The notes: generated by a model from the sequence alone, not told the origin. 64,000 bases of DNA from Macrotis lagotis (GCF_037893015.1 NC_133658.1:255348397-255412396); one strand, 5' to 3'. Counted from the first letter of the stretch, positions 43,300 to 53,904 are shown. Made by a program: numbers and translations.

Positions 43300-43440
43300 A
43301 TTTAGATGACTCCTAATCTGTAAATGTGGACAATTGTTTATAGTCTGCTTATTGCACAGGATTATTATGAGGAAAGTATTTTGTAAACTTGAAGACCCAG
43401 TATTAATGTGCACCATTGCTATTATCATTTTCCTAACTGC
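43300..43440 (+). mobile_element. MIR 3' part
   Basis: 'CTAATCTGTAAATGTGGACAATTG', 'GCACAGGATTATTATGAGG', 'GTATTTTGTAAACTTG' in plus MIR order. 43,441-44,065 is single-copy with an A/G-rich run at 43,735-43,768. Confidence 0.5.
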
Positions 43441-44067
43441 TCAACTTATAATAGCAATATAGAAGAGAAGCTGTTTCCTATTCCAGATAGTTAAAATTCT
43501 ACTTAGAATGTTAAGGTTTTCATTTTAATGTTTTGAATCATAAGAATCACTCTTCCCATACCCTCCACCTCTTTCAAACAAGCCCTCCAGACTTGAATGG
43601 ATCTCCAGTTACTTCCAAGTTTTTAAACCTTTGCCAATAGTATTTAAACTTAATTAGGTTAAGTTATTTCAAAGTGGGTCCGGTTGTTGTAATTTGTTTA
43701 TTATACCAGCTTTTCTTTGATCTTAAATCCTCATTTAAAAAAAAAAGAAAAGAAAAAGAAAGAAACTCTGTTATCATTCTTGGGATAAGGAATTAAGTGA
43801 AATAAGTTTGTGGTAAAAAAATACAGGAAATTAAAGAATCACTAAAGTGAATGGACTTATTAATAAAAGAAAGATGTGGCTTTTTTGACCTAGTGGTTCA
43901 GTGGGGCAGAAACAGAATATTTGGAGAAGTGGATGGGGAGGGGAGATTATGAATGGCTAAAACATTATGGATTCAATTTATTAAAAAAAGATAGCTTTTG
44001 AAAATGTACTTAATATTTCTGTTGGAGGCTCAGCATGAACTCTTTGAGCTCTTACAAAAGGTTTCCA

Positions 44068-44212
44068 GGAGCAGCTAGGTGGTAGAGCACCAACCCTGGA
44101 GTCAGGAGGACCTGAGTTCAAATCTGGTCTCAGACACTTAATAATTACCTAGCTGTGTGATCTTGGGCAAGTCACTTATCCCCATTGCCTAACCAAAAAC
44201 AAAAAAAAATAT
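44068..44212 (+). mobile_element. tRNA-derived SINE
   Basis: GGAGCAGCTAGGTGGTAGAGC shows a short deletion in the head (the CACAGTGGA part is missing). Body and A-rich tail are otherwise standard. It forms an inverted pair with the next SINE. Confidence 0.9.
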
Positions 44213-44241
44213 CATTACTTTGAGAGAGGGACTTGATTTTC

Positions 44242-44399
44242 TTCTTATTTTCTTATTTTTTGCAAGGCAATGGGGTTAATGACTTGCCCAAAGTCACACA
44301 ACTAGGCAATTATTAAGTGTCTGAGACCACATTTGAACTCAGGTCCTCCTGACTCCAGGGCCGGTGCTCTATTCATTGCACCACCTAGCTGCCCCTATG
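44242..44399 (-). mobile_element. tRNA-derived SINE, inverted relative to neighbour
   Basis: TTTTTTGCAAGGCAATGGGG to CCACCTAGCTGCCCC. Target duplication CTTGATTTTC at 44,232-44,241 and 44,400-44,409. Confidence 0.92.
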
Positions 44400-44589
44400 C
44401 TTGATTTTCAATCTACCAATGCCAGGAGTCATTGTTGAGGTTTGTCATACTTTCTGACTAGGAAAACAGGTGAGTTTTCTTGGTTTTTGTGGCCAAAAGA
44501 TCATTTGTTTCCTACTTGGGGGTACATGTTTAACATAATGTTCAGGGAACATTAGCATCACTGTTGTAAGACCTTACTGAGTTCTTTTT

Positions 44590-44695
44590 TAGGGCTGTAA
44601 TCCACTTTTGTTGTCCACCTTCATCCAACTCTCACTATGACTACAGGTTTCCCCAACATTTTAGTGACTGAAAGCAGTGATAAGTTATAGGATTT
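44590..44695 (+). mobile_element. Fragment of the long RTE-tailed SINE-like element
   Basis: 'GGGCTGTAATCCACTTTTGTTGTCCACC', 'CCAACTCTCACTATGACTAC', 'GAAAGCAGTGATA' match the 5' half of the 22,420-22,895 copy. Confidence 0.55.
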
Positions 44696-44744
44696 GGTAA
44701 AAATCTTAATTAAGTACAAACTTTTGAAGTGCTTAAGTATGCAA

Positions 44745-44830
44745 TGAAACGCTAAGGTGTCTAAACTATTAAAACTTAGAAATGCACTATGACTTTTGGG
44801 ACACCTTATAGTAAATGTATAGGGATTCCC
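44745..44830. mobile_element. Mariner-like MITE remnant
   Basis: 'CGCTAAGGTGTCTAAACTATTAAAACTTAGAAATGCACTATGACTTTTGGGACACC' in pieces. The end GACTTTTGGGACACC and start GGTGTC are imperfect inverted ends. Related to 20,036-20,090. 44,831-45,160 is single-copy. Confidence 0.4.
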
Positions 44831-45159
44831 TTTCCCTCTTATATTGGCATAAGGAGAGATATATGAATTTAGGTAAAGGTACTATTCCTATAAAATTCTA
44901 AACCAGGAAGGAATATCCCTGGAACACATTCAATACAATCTACTTTCAGATAGGACTACTGTCATGTCTTATAATATATGGAAATGTCTTCTATATAAAA
45001 TGGTTACCAAAGAATTTGTAACTCAAGCAACTAATTAATAAGTTACTTTTAGATTTACTTTAGAAGATATTCAGGCTTTTTCAGTTGCATTTCCCCTTAT
45101 TGTTTGCTAATATGGGTGTGTTCTAGTAACTGGGCACCTTTGATGCTTATTTAGTTTTA

Positions 45160-45345
45160 ATATTTTTAGAGGCAATATGATCTAATAGGAAGTATTTTGA
45201 AATCAGAATTCATGGACCTAGATACAAGTTTTGGTTCCATTACTTATTAACTTTGTGACACTGGGCAAGTCATTTTCTCTTTCTGTGACTTAAGAGTCTT
45301 CTATTAAAATGGGATAGTGACCAGATCTACCAGAGAAAATAATAG
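45160..45345 (+). mobile_element. MIR CORE-SINE
   Basis: 'GAGGCAATATGATCTAATAGG', 'TTTGTGACACTGGGCAAGTCATTT', 'TATTAAAATGGGATAGTG' in plus MIR order. Confidence 0.7.
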
Positions 45346-45439
45346 AATAGTGATGTTAAACTCAAGTAGAAATGGTGCCACTAAACTGTAGGTAAGGATT
45401 CTTGTGGATTACATACTGACTTCGAAAACTACAAATATT

Positions 45440-45440
45440 C

Positions 45441-45464
<24 letters not shown>
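45440..45464. repeat. (AT)n microsatellite
   Basis: About 12 AT units followed by GTATGTAT. Confidence 0.95.
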
Positions 45465-45472
<8 letters not shown>

Positions 45473-45476
45473 CTTT

Positions 45477-45628
45477 AAAAATATTTTATTTATTTAAGGC
45501 AATGGGGTTGAGTGACTTGTCCAAGGTCACATGGCTAGGTCACCGTTAATTGTCTGAGACTGAATTTGAACTCAGGTCCTCCTGATTCCAGGACTGGTAC
45601 TCTATCAACTGAGCCACCTAGCTGCCCC
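45477..45628 (-). mobile_element. tRNA-derived SINE
   Basis: Antisense body from an A/T-rich tail, AAGGCAATGGGGTTGAGTG to CCACCTAGCTGCCCC. Target duplication TGTATCTTT at 45,468-45,476 and 45,629-45,637. More mutated than most copies. Confidence 0.88.
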
Positions 45629-45654
45629 TGTATCTTTTTTATTAATGCAGCAAC

Positions 45655-45905
45655 ATATTAAAATTAGATGTTGCTCAATTGTTTCAGTTGTATCCTATTC
45701 TTCATTACATCATTTGAGGTTTTCTTGACAGACATTGGAATGATTTACCATATCCATCTCTAGCTCATTTTATGGATGAGGAAACTGAGTTAGATGATTT
45801 GCCCAGGGTCAGACACACACTTAGTAAGTGTCTGAGGTCAGCTGAATTTGAATTCATGTCTTCTTGACTCCAGGTCCGGTGCTCTTGTCTACTGCACTAA
45901 AGCTT
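45655..45905 (-). mobile_element. Marsupial SINE with Bov-B/RTE-like tail
   Basis: 'GTTGCTCAATTGTTTCAGTTGTATCC', 'TTTGAGGTTTTCTTGACAGAC', 'GGATGAGGAAACTGAG', 'TGTCTTCTTGACTCCAGG'. Nearly full length. Confidence 0.78.
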
Positions 45906-45974
45906 ACCTAGGTATTGCATTTTTATATGGTTTAGGTCATACTCAGGAGTATTTGGACCATCTGACTCAGAGCA

Positions 45975-46055
45975 CAGAGAGATTTAGAAGGACTTGAATT
46001 CAGATCTTCTGGGCTCTAAGGACAGTCTTCTATTCGCTAAATCATATTGCCATCT
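45975..46055 (-). mobile_element. MIR fragment
   Basis: 'GGACTTGAATTCAGATCTTCTGGGCTCTAAGG' in antisense MIR order; short. Confidence 0.5.
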
Positions 46056-46059
46056 CTAA

Positions 46060-46848
46060 ACCAGCAGTAATTTTTCTCTCTTTTACCATAGCTCAATTAC
46101 AGAACAATTGTTCATCTGAAGTAGTAAAGGGAGTTTCTTCACCAGGCAATAACCTATGGCAATAAAACTACAGGTCCATAATAAAAGAAAAAAAATTTAA
46201 AAAAAGCTTTCATTCATTCCATATCCGCTTAATGGTTGTTGTGAGAAAAGTTCATTGCATTTTTTAAGCTTGTACAGAAATATGTGCTGTTGCTATTGCC
46301 ATTTTGAATTCTTTTCCTTTCTTTTGTCTTTTATATACCCCAAATCCAGACCACGTTGTTCATGTCCAAAAGCTTATCATGCACCAAAGTGTTAAAAAGT
46401 GAGCAGCCAAAGACATCTGTGTGATATATAACAGAAATAATCAGGAAAGGAAGAAGATGACACTTCATGAAAACTAGGTGACATTTCAGTCCAATGTGTC
46501 CTGTGGAATTAAGCTGTCATTGTGTTTTTCCCCCCAAACTATCATCCCTAACATAAAAATAACCTTTGTTACCATGTATTCACATTTTAGAACTTACTTT
46601 GATTTGAACTATTAATAATAAAAATCCATTAGTCAATGTAGTGACATTTACATGGTAAATAATAAATATTTGCTGAATTTCTTAATATTTTTTATCAGAA
46701 ATATGTTGCTTTTCCTTTAAATGTATGATTAGATATGAGTTTTCTTAATCTAAAGTCCATGAACATGTTTTTAAAAATTGATAGTTATTTCAATATAAGG
46801 GGAATAAAATTCTATAGCACTTACAATATGCCACATACTATGCTAAGC
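46060..46848. other. Single-copy block, candidate conserved noncoding element
   Basis: No repeat is recognised. 46,090-46,330 has balanced, complex sequence with GAACAATTGTTC (perfect palindrome, 46,101-46,112), CCATAATAAAAG and TTGCTATTGCCATTTTGAATTC. There is no coding frame. Conservation is suspected only from its texture. Confidence 0.3.
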
Positions 46849-46849
46849 A

Positions 46850-48763
46850 TATTTTTAATTACTAATATTTTATTTATTTTTCCAACTACATGCAAAGATA
46901 GTTTTAAACAATCATTTTTGTAAGCTTCTAAGTTTCATAGTTTTTCCCTTCTCTCCCCTCCCAAGAAAAAGCAATATTATATACATTATACATGTATAAC
47001 TATGTTAAAATATACCACATTAATCATGTTGTGAAAGAAGAATAAAATCAAAAAGGGAAAAAAAATTAGAGGAGAAAAAGTCATAATACATTAAACAACT
47101 TTTAAAAATTGAAAATAGCAAACTTTGTTCTGCATTAAAACTCCACAGTTCCTTCTGTGTATGTGGATGGCATTTTCCATTATAAGTTCCCCAGAATTGT
47201 TTTTGATTATTGTACTGCTGAGATAAACAAATCTGTCATAGTTGATCATCACATAATATTGCTGTCAGTTTGGACAATGTTCATCTGGTTCTGCTTACTT
47301 CACTCAGTATAAGTTCATCCAATTCTTTCTAGGTTTTTCTGAAGTCTACCTGTTCATTATTTCTTATAGAGCAATAGTGTTCCATCACATTCATATACCA
47401 CAATTGTTCAGTTATTCCCCAATTGATAGACATCCCTTCAATTTCCAATTATTTGCCACCAAGAAAAGCACTGCTATAAATATTTTTGTACATATGGATT
47501 TTTTAAACTGTTTTTGGGGATCTCTTTGGAATACAGACCTAGTAGTGGTATTTCTGGATCAATAAATATGGCATAATTTTTATCATCCTTTGGATATAGT
47601 TCCAAAATGCTCTCCAGAAAGGTTGGATCCATTTACAACTCCACCAACAATGCATTAGTGTTCCACTTTTCACATGTCTTCTCCAACATTGATCATTTTC
47701 CTTTTTAGTAATATTGGCCAATTTGATAGTTGTGAGGTGGTACCTCAGAGTTGTTTTAATTTGCATTTCTCTAATTAATAATGATTTAGAGTGTTTTATA
47801 TGACTAGAGATAGTTTTAATTTCTTCATATGAGAACTGCCTGTTCATAACCTTTGATCATTTTGTCAGTTGAAGAATAACTTGTTTTCTTGTAGATTTGA
47901 TTCATTTCTCTACATTTTTTAGAAATGAATCCCTTATCAGAAATACTAGCGGTAAAAAATTGCTTCCCAGCTTACTGCATTCCTTTTAATTTTGGTTGTA
48001 TTGATTTTATTTGTTTGTTTGTTTTTTCCAACACATGTATCAGTAGTTTTCATTGATCATTTTTTTGCAAGGTTTTGAGTTTTACAATTTTTCCCCTTCC
48101 TCCCCTTCCTCCTCTTTCCCCCTGAGAGAAAGCAATCTATTATAGGCTCTATATGTGTAACTATGTTAAACATAGATCCATATTAATTATGATATGAAAG
48201 ATCACAGGCAAATAGAAGAAAAAAGTTAAAAAAATGACATAATACATAAGGCAACTTTTAAAAATTGAAGATAGTAAACTTTGGTATGCATTTAAATTCA
48301 CAGTTTTTTCTCTGGCTATGGATGATATTTTCCATTACAAGTCTTTTAGAAATGCCTTTGATTAATATAATCCTGAAATGAACAAATACCATCATAGTTG
48401 ATCATCACCCAATGTTATTGTTAGTATGCATAATGTTCTCCTTGTTCTGCTCATTTAACTCAGCATCAGTTCATATAAGCCTTTCCCGGCTGTTTTGAAG
48501 TCCCATACTTCATGATTTCTTATAAAACAATAGTATTCTATCATATTCATATATCACAATTTGTCCAGTCATTCCCTAATTGATGGCCATCCTCTCAATT
48601 TCCAATTCTTTGCCAGCATTAGTTTTATTTATGCAAAAACTTTTCAATTTAAGCTAATCAAAATTATCCATTTTGTGTTTTATAAGTTCTTTATCTCTTC
48701 TTTGGTCATAAATTGCTCCCCTTCCTATAGACCTGATAGTTATAAGCATTTTTTTAAAAAAAA
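46850..48763 (-). mobile_element. LINE-1 3' end (ORF2 C-terminus and 3'UTR), interrupted
   Basis: Minus frame 47,847-47,539 reads NRQFSYEEIKTISSHIKHSK, SLLIREMQIKTTLRYHLTT, WRRHVKSGTLMHCWWSCKWI, an L1 ORF2p C-terminus. The ORF2 sequence stops at 48,013 and resumes at 48,618 (ATTAGTTTTATTTATGCAAAAAC) after a second L1. It ends near 48,763, so it is 5'-truncated. Confidence 0.82.
48014..48617 (-). mobile_element. Second LINE-1 3' end nested in the first
   Basis: Its own 3' tail and C-rich 3'UTR (48,014-48,125) are followed by ORF2-end motifs to 'TTTCCAATTCTTTGCCAGC'. Flanks ATTGATTTTATTTG (48,000-48,013) and ATTAGTTTTATTTA (48,618-48,631) fit a diverged target duplication. Host ORF2 is contiguous if it is removed. 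Confidence 0.75.
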
Positions 48764-48764
48764 T

Positions 48765-48955
48765 AAACTCCTTTGATACTTACAACAATCCTGGAAGATA
48801 GATACTATTATAATTCCTATTTTACAGTTGAGGAAACTGAGGCAAATGGAGGTTGAATGACTTACCCAGGGTCATGTAGCAACTAAGTGTCTAAGTTTGG
48901 ATTTGAACTCAGGTCCTTCTGTCTATAGATCCAATACTCTATACCAGCTGCTCAA
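48765..48955 (-). mobile_element. MIR/MAR1-type CORE-SINE
   Basis: 'CTTACAACAATCCTGGAAGATAG', 'TTTTACAGTTGAGGAAACTGAGGC', 'GACTTACCCAGGGTCATGTAGC', 'TTTGAACTCAGGTCCTTCTG' in antisense order; well preserved. Confidence 0.8.
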
Positions 48956-49075
48956 AATTTGCTTTGCTTTGTAATATTATGTATTTTCTTTTATGCATTT
49001 AAAAACATTGTCATGGAAGGGATACATTAACTTTTCCAGACTGTCAAAGAAATACAAGAAACTATTTAAGAAACC
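48956..49075 (+). mobile_element. Unassigned ancient repeat (family X), copy 2
   Basis: 'TTATGTATTTTCTTTTATGCATTTAAAAACATTGTCATGGAAGGGATACATTAAC' and 'CCAGACTGTCAAAGAAATAC' in pieces. Compare 19,495-19,690. Confidence 0.45.
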
Positions 49076-49845
49076 TGACCTGTTTATATTCTCAAATGTA
49101 ATCAAATATTTTTTTCCCTAGAGGATCACAATTGATTCTGAAAGTCAATGGGCAAAAAGGATTCACTTTCCAGAAATGTGATTTAAATGTAAGCTCTTAT
49201 CAGATTGTATCTTTTCTGTTAAGGACTGAGGGAGTGAAATGGTCAGTTCATCTATGTACATTTAAATTCTTGAAGTAATATATTTAATTCTCAAACAAGA
49301 CTTTTAAAATTGGTTTCTTCTCTAATATAGCAAGGCAAGATTTCTCAATCTGTTGTTCTTTGGTTCTCTCTTAAAGACCTGATCAAAGCAGAAGAATATT
49401 CAGAAGGAATAGAAATCTTTTCTCCATTTTTAGTCATTTCCTATGTGGAGAGGGAGTGTTGGTGGTGCTGGTGCTAGTTCTGGTGCTGGTGGTACTGGTG
49501 CTGATGCTGGTGGTACCATGGTTTTGAGCCATTGACCTGATCATCCTTCAGGCAAACTTTAACTCAAGTTTCCACATGCATGGTACCACACAATTTTTTT
49601 AAATGTAAGAAAGCCACAACATTGAATTAGAACCTATTTCATCAGAGCAAATCTGTTTCCCCAAATCATTCACTTAGGAATACATATTTTTAAAGCACTT
49701 TGTAAAATTTGAAATCACACTGGAAGAAACCATCCTGGCAGAAGGCCCCTTATAAGCCAACCACCTCTGGGACTTTCCCAATTTTTTTCCTAAAAGAAAA
49801 ATTCTAGCATTTAGTGTTCAGATTTTCAATTGCTGGTCTGAGATG
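49076..49845. other. Single-copy sequence with a GGTGCT-type repeat
   Basis: No gene. Contains the trinucleotide-based repeat at 49,458-49,515. 49,520-49,770 shows no known element. Confidence 0.4.
49458..49515. repeat. Interrupted (GGTGCT/GGTACT)n trinucleotide repeat
   Basis: Runs of GGTGCTGGTGCTAG, GGTGCTGGTGGTACTGGTGC and GATGCTGGTGGTACC. The trinucleotide phase is kept, with substitutions. Confidence 0.85.
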
Positions 49846-49871
49846 AAATACCAACACAATACTGTGTTAAT

Positions 49872-50022
49872 GGGGCAGCTAGATGGCGCAGTGGATAGAG
49901 CACCATCCCTGGAGTCAGGAGTACCTGGGTTCAAATCTGGCCTCAGACAATAGTTACCTAGCTGTGTGGCCTTGGGTAAGCCAATTAACCCCATTTGCCT
50001 TGCAAAAATCTAAAAAAAACAC
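49872..50022 (+). mobile_element. tRNA-derived SINE
   Basis: GGGGCAGCTAGATGGCGCAG to CCTTGCAAAAATC. Target duplication CACAATACTGTGTTAAT (49,855-49,871) and CACAATACCGTGTTTAT (50,023-50,039), two mismatches. Missing CTTAATA in the middle. Confidence 0.93.
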
Positions 50023-50039
50023 CACAATACCGTGTTTAT

Positions 50040-51220
50040 AGTACAGCTCATATTTAATTCCTTACAAATGGGGAGCTCTATTGCTGATTGACCAAGTTTT
50101 GTACCTCTAGGTCCTCATAACCCTAGTGTCAAAGCCTGATCCAATTGAGTAGTCTTTCTTTTTTTTTCAAATTCAAGTGATTTAAACACTCAGTGAACTA
50201 AAGATATTTCCTGCCGTTCCTGGTTTTCATCTCAAAAATGCAGGAGACATTGTCACATACTACAGGGCTAAAGCTCATTTCTGCAAGAGAATTCTAGCTT
50301 TAGAATGTTGGCTCTTGTGTAATGCAGGTGAATTATTGGCCTTCTGAATACATAAATGATTTTTTTCTCCTCCTATGCTACTCAGTGGGTGAAAGGCTAA
50401 ATTCTTAGATAGTCTTCATCAGTGTTATACTTTGACATCTCTTAGAAACTAAGTCAAGGAATTTTTGACCATTTTGTGATGGGTTCACTATACAAAAGAA
50501 ACGTTCATCTCTGCCAACTTTGTGGAACTCCCAGTTAAAGATGCTGCTGTTGCCATAATAATGGAGACTAAAAATCTTGATTCTACTTTTCCAAGCTACT
50601 TCACCAGCATCAATTTGGCACCTTGTATGATGAAGTCAGAGAAGAATGGCTGTATTGGAGGTTTGCATAACCAATTGCTTAGACTGTATAGGAAACTGGC
50701 TTTATAACATTTGTAAAGTAACAGGTGAACCCAGCTTTCTGTATCTATAATTGCTTTCTAAAAAACATTGAACCCTTTATAATCAATAGAATTGTTTAGA
50801 TATGGCAGCAAAATCAATAACTATATAATAAGTTTAGTTGTAAAGAAAAATGATATAAGTACTTAGAAATCTAAAAAAAGTTGTATAATATAGAAAGTTG
50901 TGTAATAGTATGGGACAACAAAGCAAGAGATAGCTCAGTTATGAACTGGCAAGTATTGTGAGTTCAGAGATTAGAAAGGTCACTGTATGCTAGAAAGGAC
51001 TTAGGACAGCAAAGATTATTGGACAGGCACATTTTGAGTTGCCTACTTGACATGTCCAACTGGATATTGGCATCTCAGACCCAACACAACCAAAATTGAA
51101 CTTATAATTCTACTTTGAAAACAGGATCTTTTCTTAATATTCTTATTTCTATTTATAGTGCTATGATTTTCACATCCATAGAGGCTTGAAACATGGGCAT
51201 GTGGTTCATCTTCTCTCCTT
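50040..51220. other. Single-copy sequence
   Basis: No repeat and no gene recognised over about 1.2 kb. The open frame 50,522-50,707 (61 codons) has no known motif and no intact context. Confidence 0.4.
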
Positions 51221-51235
51221 GAAAGTTGAAATCTG

Positions 51236-51424
51236 GGGGCAGCTAGGTGGCATAGTGGATAGAGCATGGACCCTGGAGTCAAGATGGACCTGAGTTCAAA
51301 TTTGACCTCAGACACTTAATAATTACCTAGTTGTGTGACCCTGGGCAAGTCACTTAACCCCCATTGCCTTAAATAAATAAAATTAGAGAAAAAAACTTAG
51401 GTGCACAAAAAAATATTTAAAAAA
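51236..51424 (+). mobile_element. tRNA-derived SINE with long composite tail
   Basis: GGGGCAGCTAGGTGGCATAG to CCTTAAATAAATAAAATTAGAG, then non-A sequence CTTAGGTGCAC and a second A-run, all before the second target copy. Perfect AAAGTTGAAATCTG at 51,222-51,235 and 51,425-51,438. The interrupted tail is unusual. Confidence 0.93.
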
Positions 51425-51644
51425 AAAGTTGAAATCTGAGCAGCTCAACCAAGGCAATCTTCTTGTACTCCATTCCTGTTTTTTACTTCCCTGGCCACCA
51501 TTCTACTTAGACCTACATTATTTCTTATTCAGACCAGTACAATAAGCTCTTAACCTCAAGATATTGGCTGAATACAAACAATAATTTTGGATGGTCTGGT
51601 TACTACTACAACTGAAGATTTCATCCCTAGAAGTCTTTAAGAAG

Positions 51645-51800
51645 AAAAGACACAACTCTTAGACACTTACTAGCTCCATGATCCTGAACAAGTCATTAAA
51701 CTTCTTGTTACCTCAGTTTCCTCAATTATAAAATGGAACCCATAATAGCACCTATTTCCTAGGGCAGTTGTGAGGATCAATTGAGAAAATATTTGTAAAA
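51645..51800 (+). mobile_element. MAR1/MIR-type CORE-SINE
   Basis: 'CACTTACTAGCTCCATGATCCTGAACAAGTCATT', 'CTCAGTTTCCTCAATTATAAAATGG', 'TAGGGCAGTTGTGAGGATCAATTGAG' in plus order. The head is missing. A-run at 51,799-51,809. Confidence 0.75.
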
Positions 51801-51809
51801 AAAAAAAGA

Positions 51810-52345
51810 GGCTTAGTCAAGTCGAGTTGGAAAATTTGAATGATTTTCTGTTTGAATGTCTAGGAACTGAACTTAAACAATTTCAATATCTCTTTCCATT
51901 TCATTATCCTTTTCTGTTTTATATTAAAATAATTATTTTTAAAAAGTCATAACCACACCCTTTCATGTTTTTAGTACTATATACATACATATGTATTTTT
52001 TTGGTGGTGATTCAAAAAAGTTCAACTTTATAGGAAACTGAAGCTGGAAATATAATACTGGCCTTGAGTTAATTAAATAAACCCAGGATATAAGTGGGTT
52101 AATATAAAATGCAAGGTGGATCCTTGGCCCATTTAGATTTATAGCCTCACTAATAAAAATTGTGATGCAACAAGTAATTTTAAATGGCAGTTTGTTGGAA
52201 TATGCCAGTGCCACCTTCTAAATCTTTCACACAAACAAATTAAGATGCTGTTATGTAACTCCTTTTTTAAGATGCCAAAAAGATCAAAAAAGTTATTATT
52301 CAAATGGATTAATGGTTTGAAATATGAAGTAATTTCCTTCCAGAT
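51810..52345. other. Single-copy sequence
   Basis: AT-rich, no recognised element and no gene. Confidence 0.4.
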
Positions 52346-52545
52346 TTGTAGTCTCTCTGCCTGTCTCTCTGTCTCTTTTTTGTTTTTGTCTCTCTGCTTC
52401 TGTCTCCTCTGTCTGTCTGATTCTTTGTGTTTCTATTTGTCTGGCCTATCTTTCTGGTCCATCTATCTGGTAAATAATTTCTGGGCATCTATGTCTATCC
52501 ATTTCATCCTTCTTTCTTCTTTTCTCTCTCTCCTTCTACTCTCTC
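52346..52545. repeat. Pyrimidine-rich low-complexity tract
   Basis: CTCTCTGCCTGTCTCTCTGTCTC-like text in pieces, running to TCTCTCTCCTTCTACTCTC. An open frame across it (52,245-52,562) is serine/leucine/cysteine-rich because of the repeat. Confidence 0.75.
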
Positions 52546-52684
52546 ATGATAAAGTGATATAATATTTGAATGTTAATTAGAAATGATTTCAGAATACAGT
52601 ATATCAGAGAGAGACCTCATGAACTGGAAGTAACCTTAGAGATTATCAAATCCAATCCCTAATCCTCTCATGTTGGAAGGGTAG

Positions 52685-52868
52685 AGGGTAGCTAAGTGGC
52701 ACAGAGGATAAAGTATTGGGTCTTGAGTCAGAAGAGCTGATTTCAAAGAGGGCCTCAATTTCCTCCTCTGTAAAATGAGCTGGAAATGGAAATGACACTC
52801 TGTTCCAAGAAAACCCCAGGTGAGGTCACAAAAATATGGATGTGATTGAAAACAAACTATTTGACACT
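52685..52868 (+). mobile_element. Marsupial SINE with Bov-B/RTE-like tail
   Basis: GGTAGCTAAGTGGCACAGAGGATAAAG, 'CAATTTCCTCCTCTGTAAAATGAGCTGG', 'CCAAGAAAACCCCAGGTGAGGTCAC', 'ATGTGATTGAAAACAAAC'. Internal part shortened. A MIR-like piece precedes it (52,605-52,680). Confidence 0.72.
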
Positions 52869-52879
52869 GAGCATGAAAC

Positions 52880-53155
52880 TAACTTTTCTCATCCTCAGTT
52901 TTTTTATTTGAAAAGGTAGATAATAATAGCATTGTCTCATAGGGCCATTTGTGGATCAAAGGGAGTAATGCCTGTCTCAAGCTTTGTAGAATATAAAGAA
53001 GTGTCTATGTTTCAGCTATTATAATTTTGATTTTTTAAAATTTTTAGATAGGAAAACTGAGGCCCAAGTAAACGACTTTAGCTATGTCACAACTAAAAGT
53101 GTCAAAGTGTCAAATAAGTGTCAAATTAAGGTCTTCTGACTCCCTATCTCTGGAA
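52880..53155. mobile_element. Two opposed MIR fragments
   Basis: 52,880-53,030 is plus ('CTCATCCTCAGTTTTTTTATTTG', 'GCATTGTCTCATAGGGCC'). 53,040-53,155 is minus ('GGAAAACTGAGGCCCAAG', 'GTCTTCTGACTCCC'). The latter contains a small AAGTGTCAAA direct repeat (53,097-53,127). Confidence 0.55.
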
Positions 53156-53204
53156 AGAATTAAAAGCTGAACTCTGATTCCGTGGGTTCACAGCCTAGTG
53201 AGAA

Positions 53205-53460
53205 AATATATTGTTCAGTTATTTTCAGTCATTTCCAACCCTTCATGACACCATTTGAGATTTTCTTGGCCAAAATGTTTTGACATTTCCTTCTCTAGCT
53301 CTACCTCATACAGATGAGGAAACTGAGGCAAACAGAATTAAGTGACTTGCCCAGGATCACACAGCTAGTAAGTGTCTGAGGCCAGATTTTAATTCATAAA
53401 GATGACTTTTCCTGACTCCAAGCCTGATACTCTGTTGACTATGCAATCTAACTGAACCTG
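53205..53460 (-). mobile_element. Marsupial SINE with Bov-B/RTE-like tail, nearly full length
   Basis: 'TTGTTCAGTTATTTTCAGTCATTTCC', 'CACCATTTGAGATTTTCTTGGCC', 'CAGATGAGGAAACTGAGGC', 'AGTGACTTGCCCAGGATCACACAGC'. The head end is diverged (CAATCTAACTGAACC). Confidence 0.82.
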
Positions 53461-53685
53461 AGGGGATATGACACTTGTATAAATAGCTAAAACACAAAAT
53501 GATATGTGTTGTATACTTGGAGAGGTACACATCAAGTTCTGGGTGAAGTCTGAGGGCAAAAGACTCATTACTGTCTTTCAGAATCAGGGAAACTTCACAA
53601 ATAAGGTTCCACTTAATTTGGTTTTAAAGTAAAGGCAGGTTTTCTTAGATTGAGGTTTTTTGTTTTCATTTTCCCTTTGTATTTT

Positions 53686-53828
53686 TTTTTTTTTGCAAGG
53701 CAAATGGGGTTAAGTGGCTTGCCCAAGACCACACAGTTAGGTAATTATTAAGTGTCTGAGACTGGATTTGAACCCAGGTACTCCTGACTCCAGGGCCAGT
53801 GCTCTATTCACTGCCAACTAGCCGCCCC
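53686..53828 (-). mobile_element. tRNA-derived SINE with perfect 14-bp target duplication
   Basis: TTTTTTTTGCAAGGCAAATGG to GCCAACTAGCCGCCCC. Perfect TCCCTTTGTATTTT at 53,672-53,685 and 53,829-53,842. It sits in an L2-like tail that continues to 53,900 ('GATCAATAAATGCTTGCTGAATTAG'). Confidence 0.95.
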
Positions 53829-53904
53829 TCCCTTTGTATTTTCAGGAGCTGAATTAGTGCTTTGTACATTGCTGGAGATCAATAAATGCTTGCTGAATTA
53901 GCTT

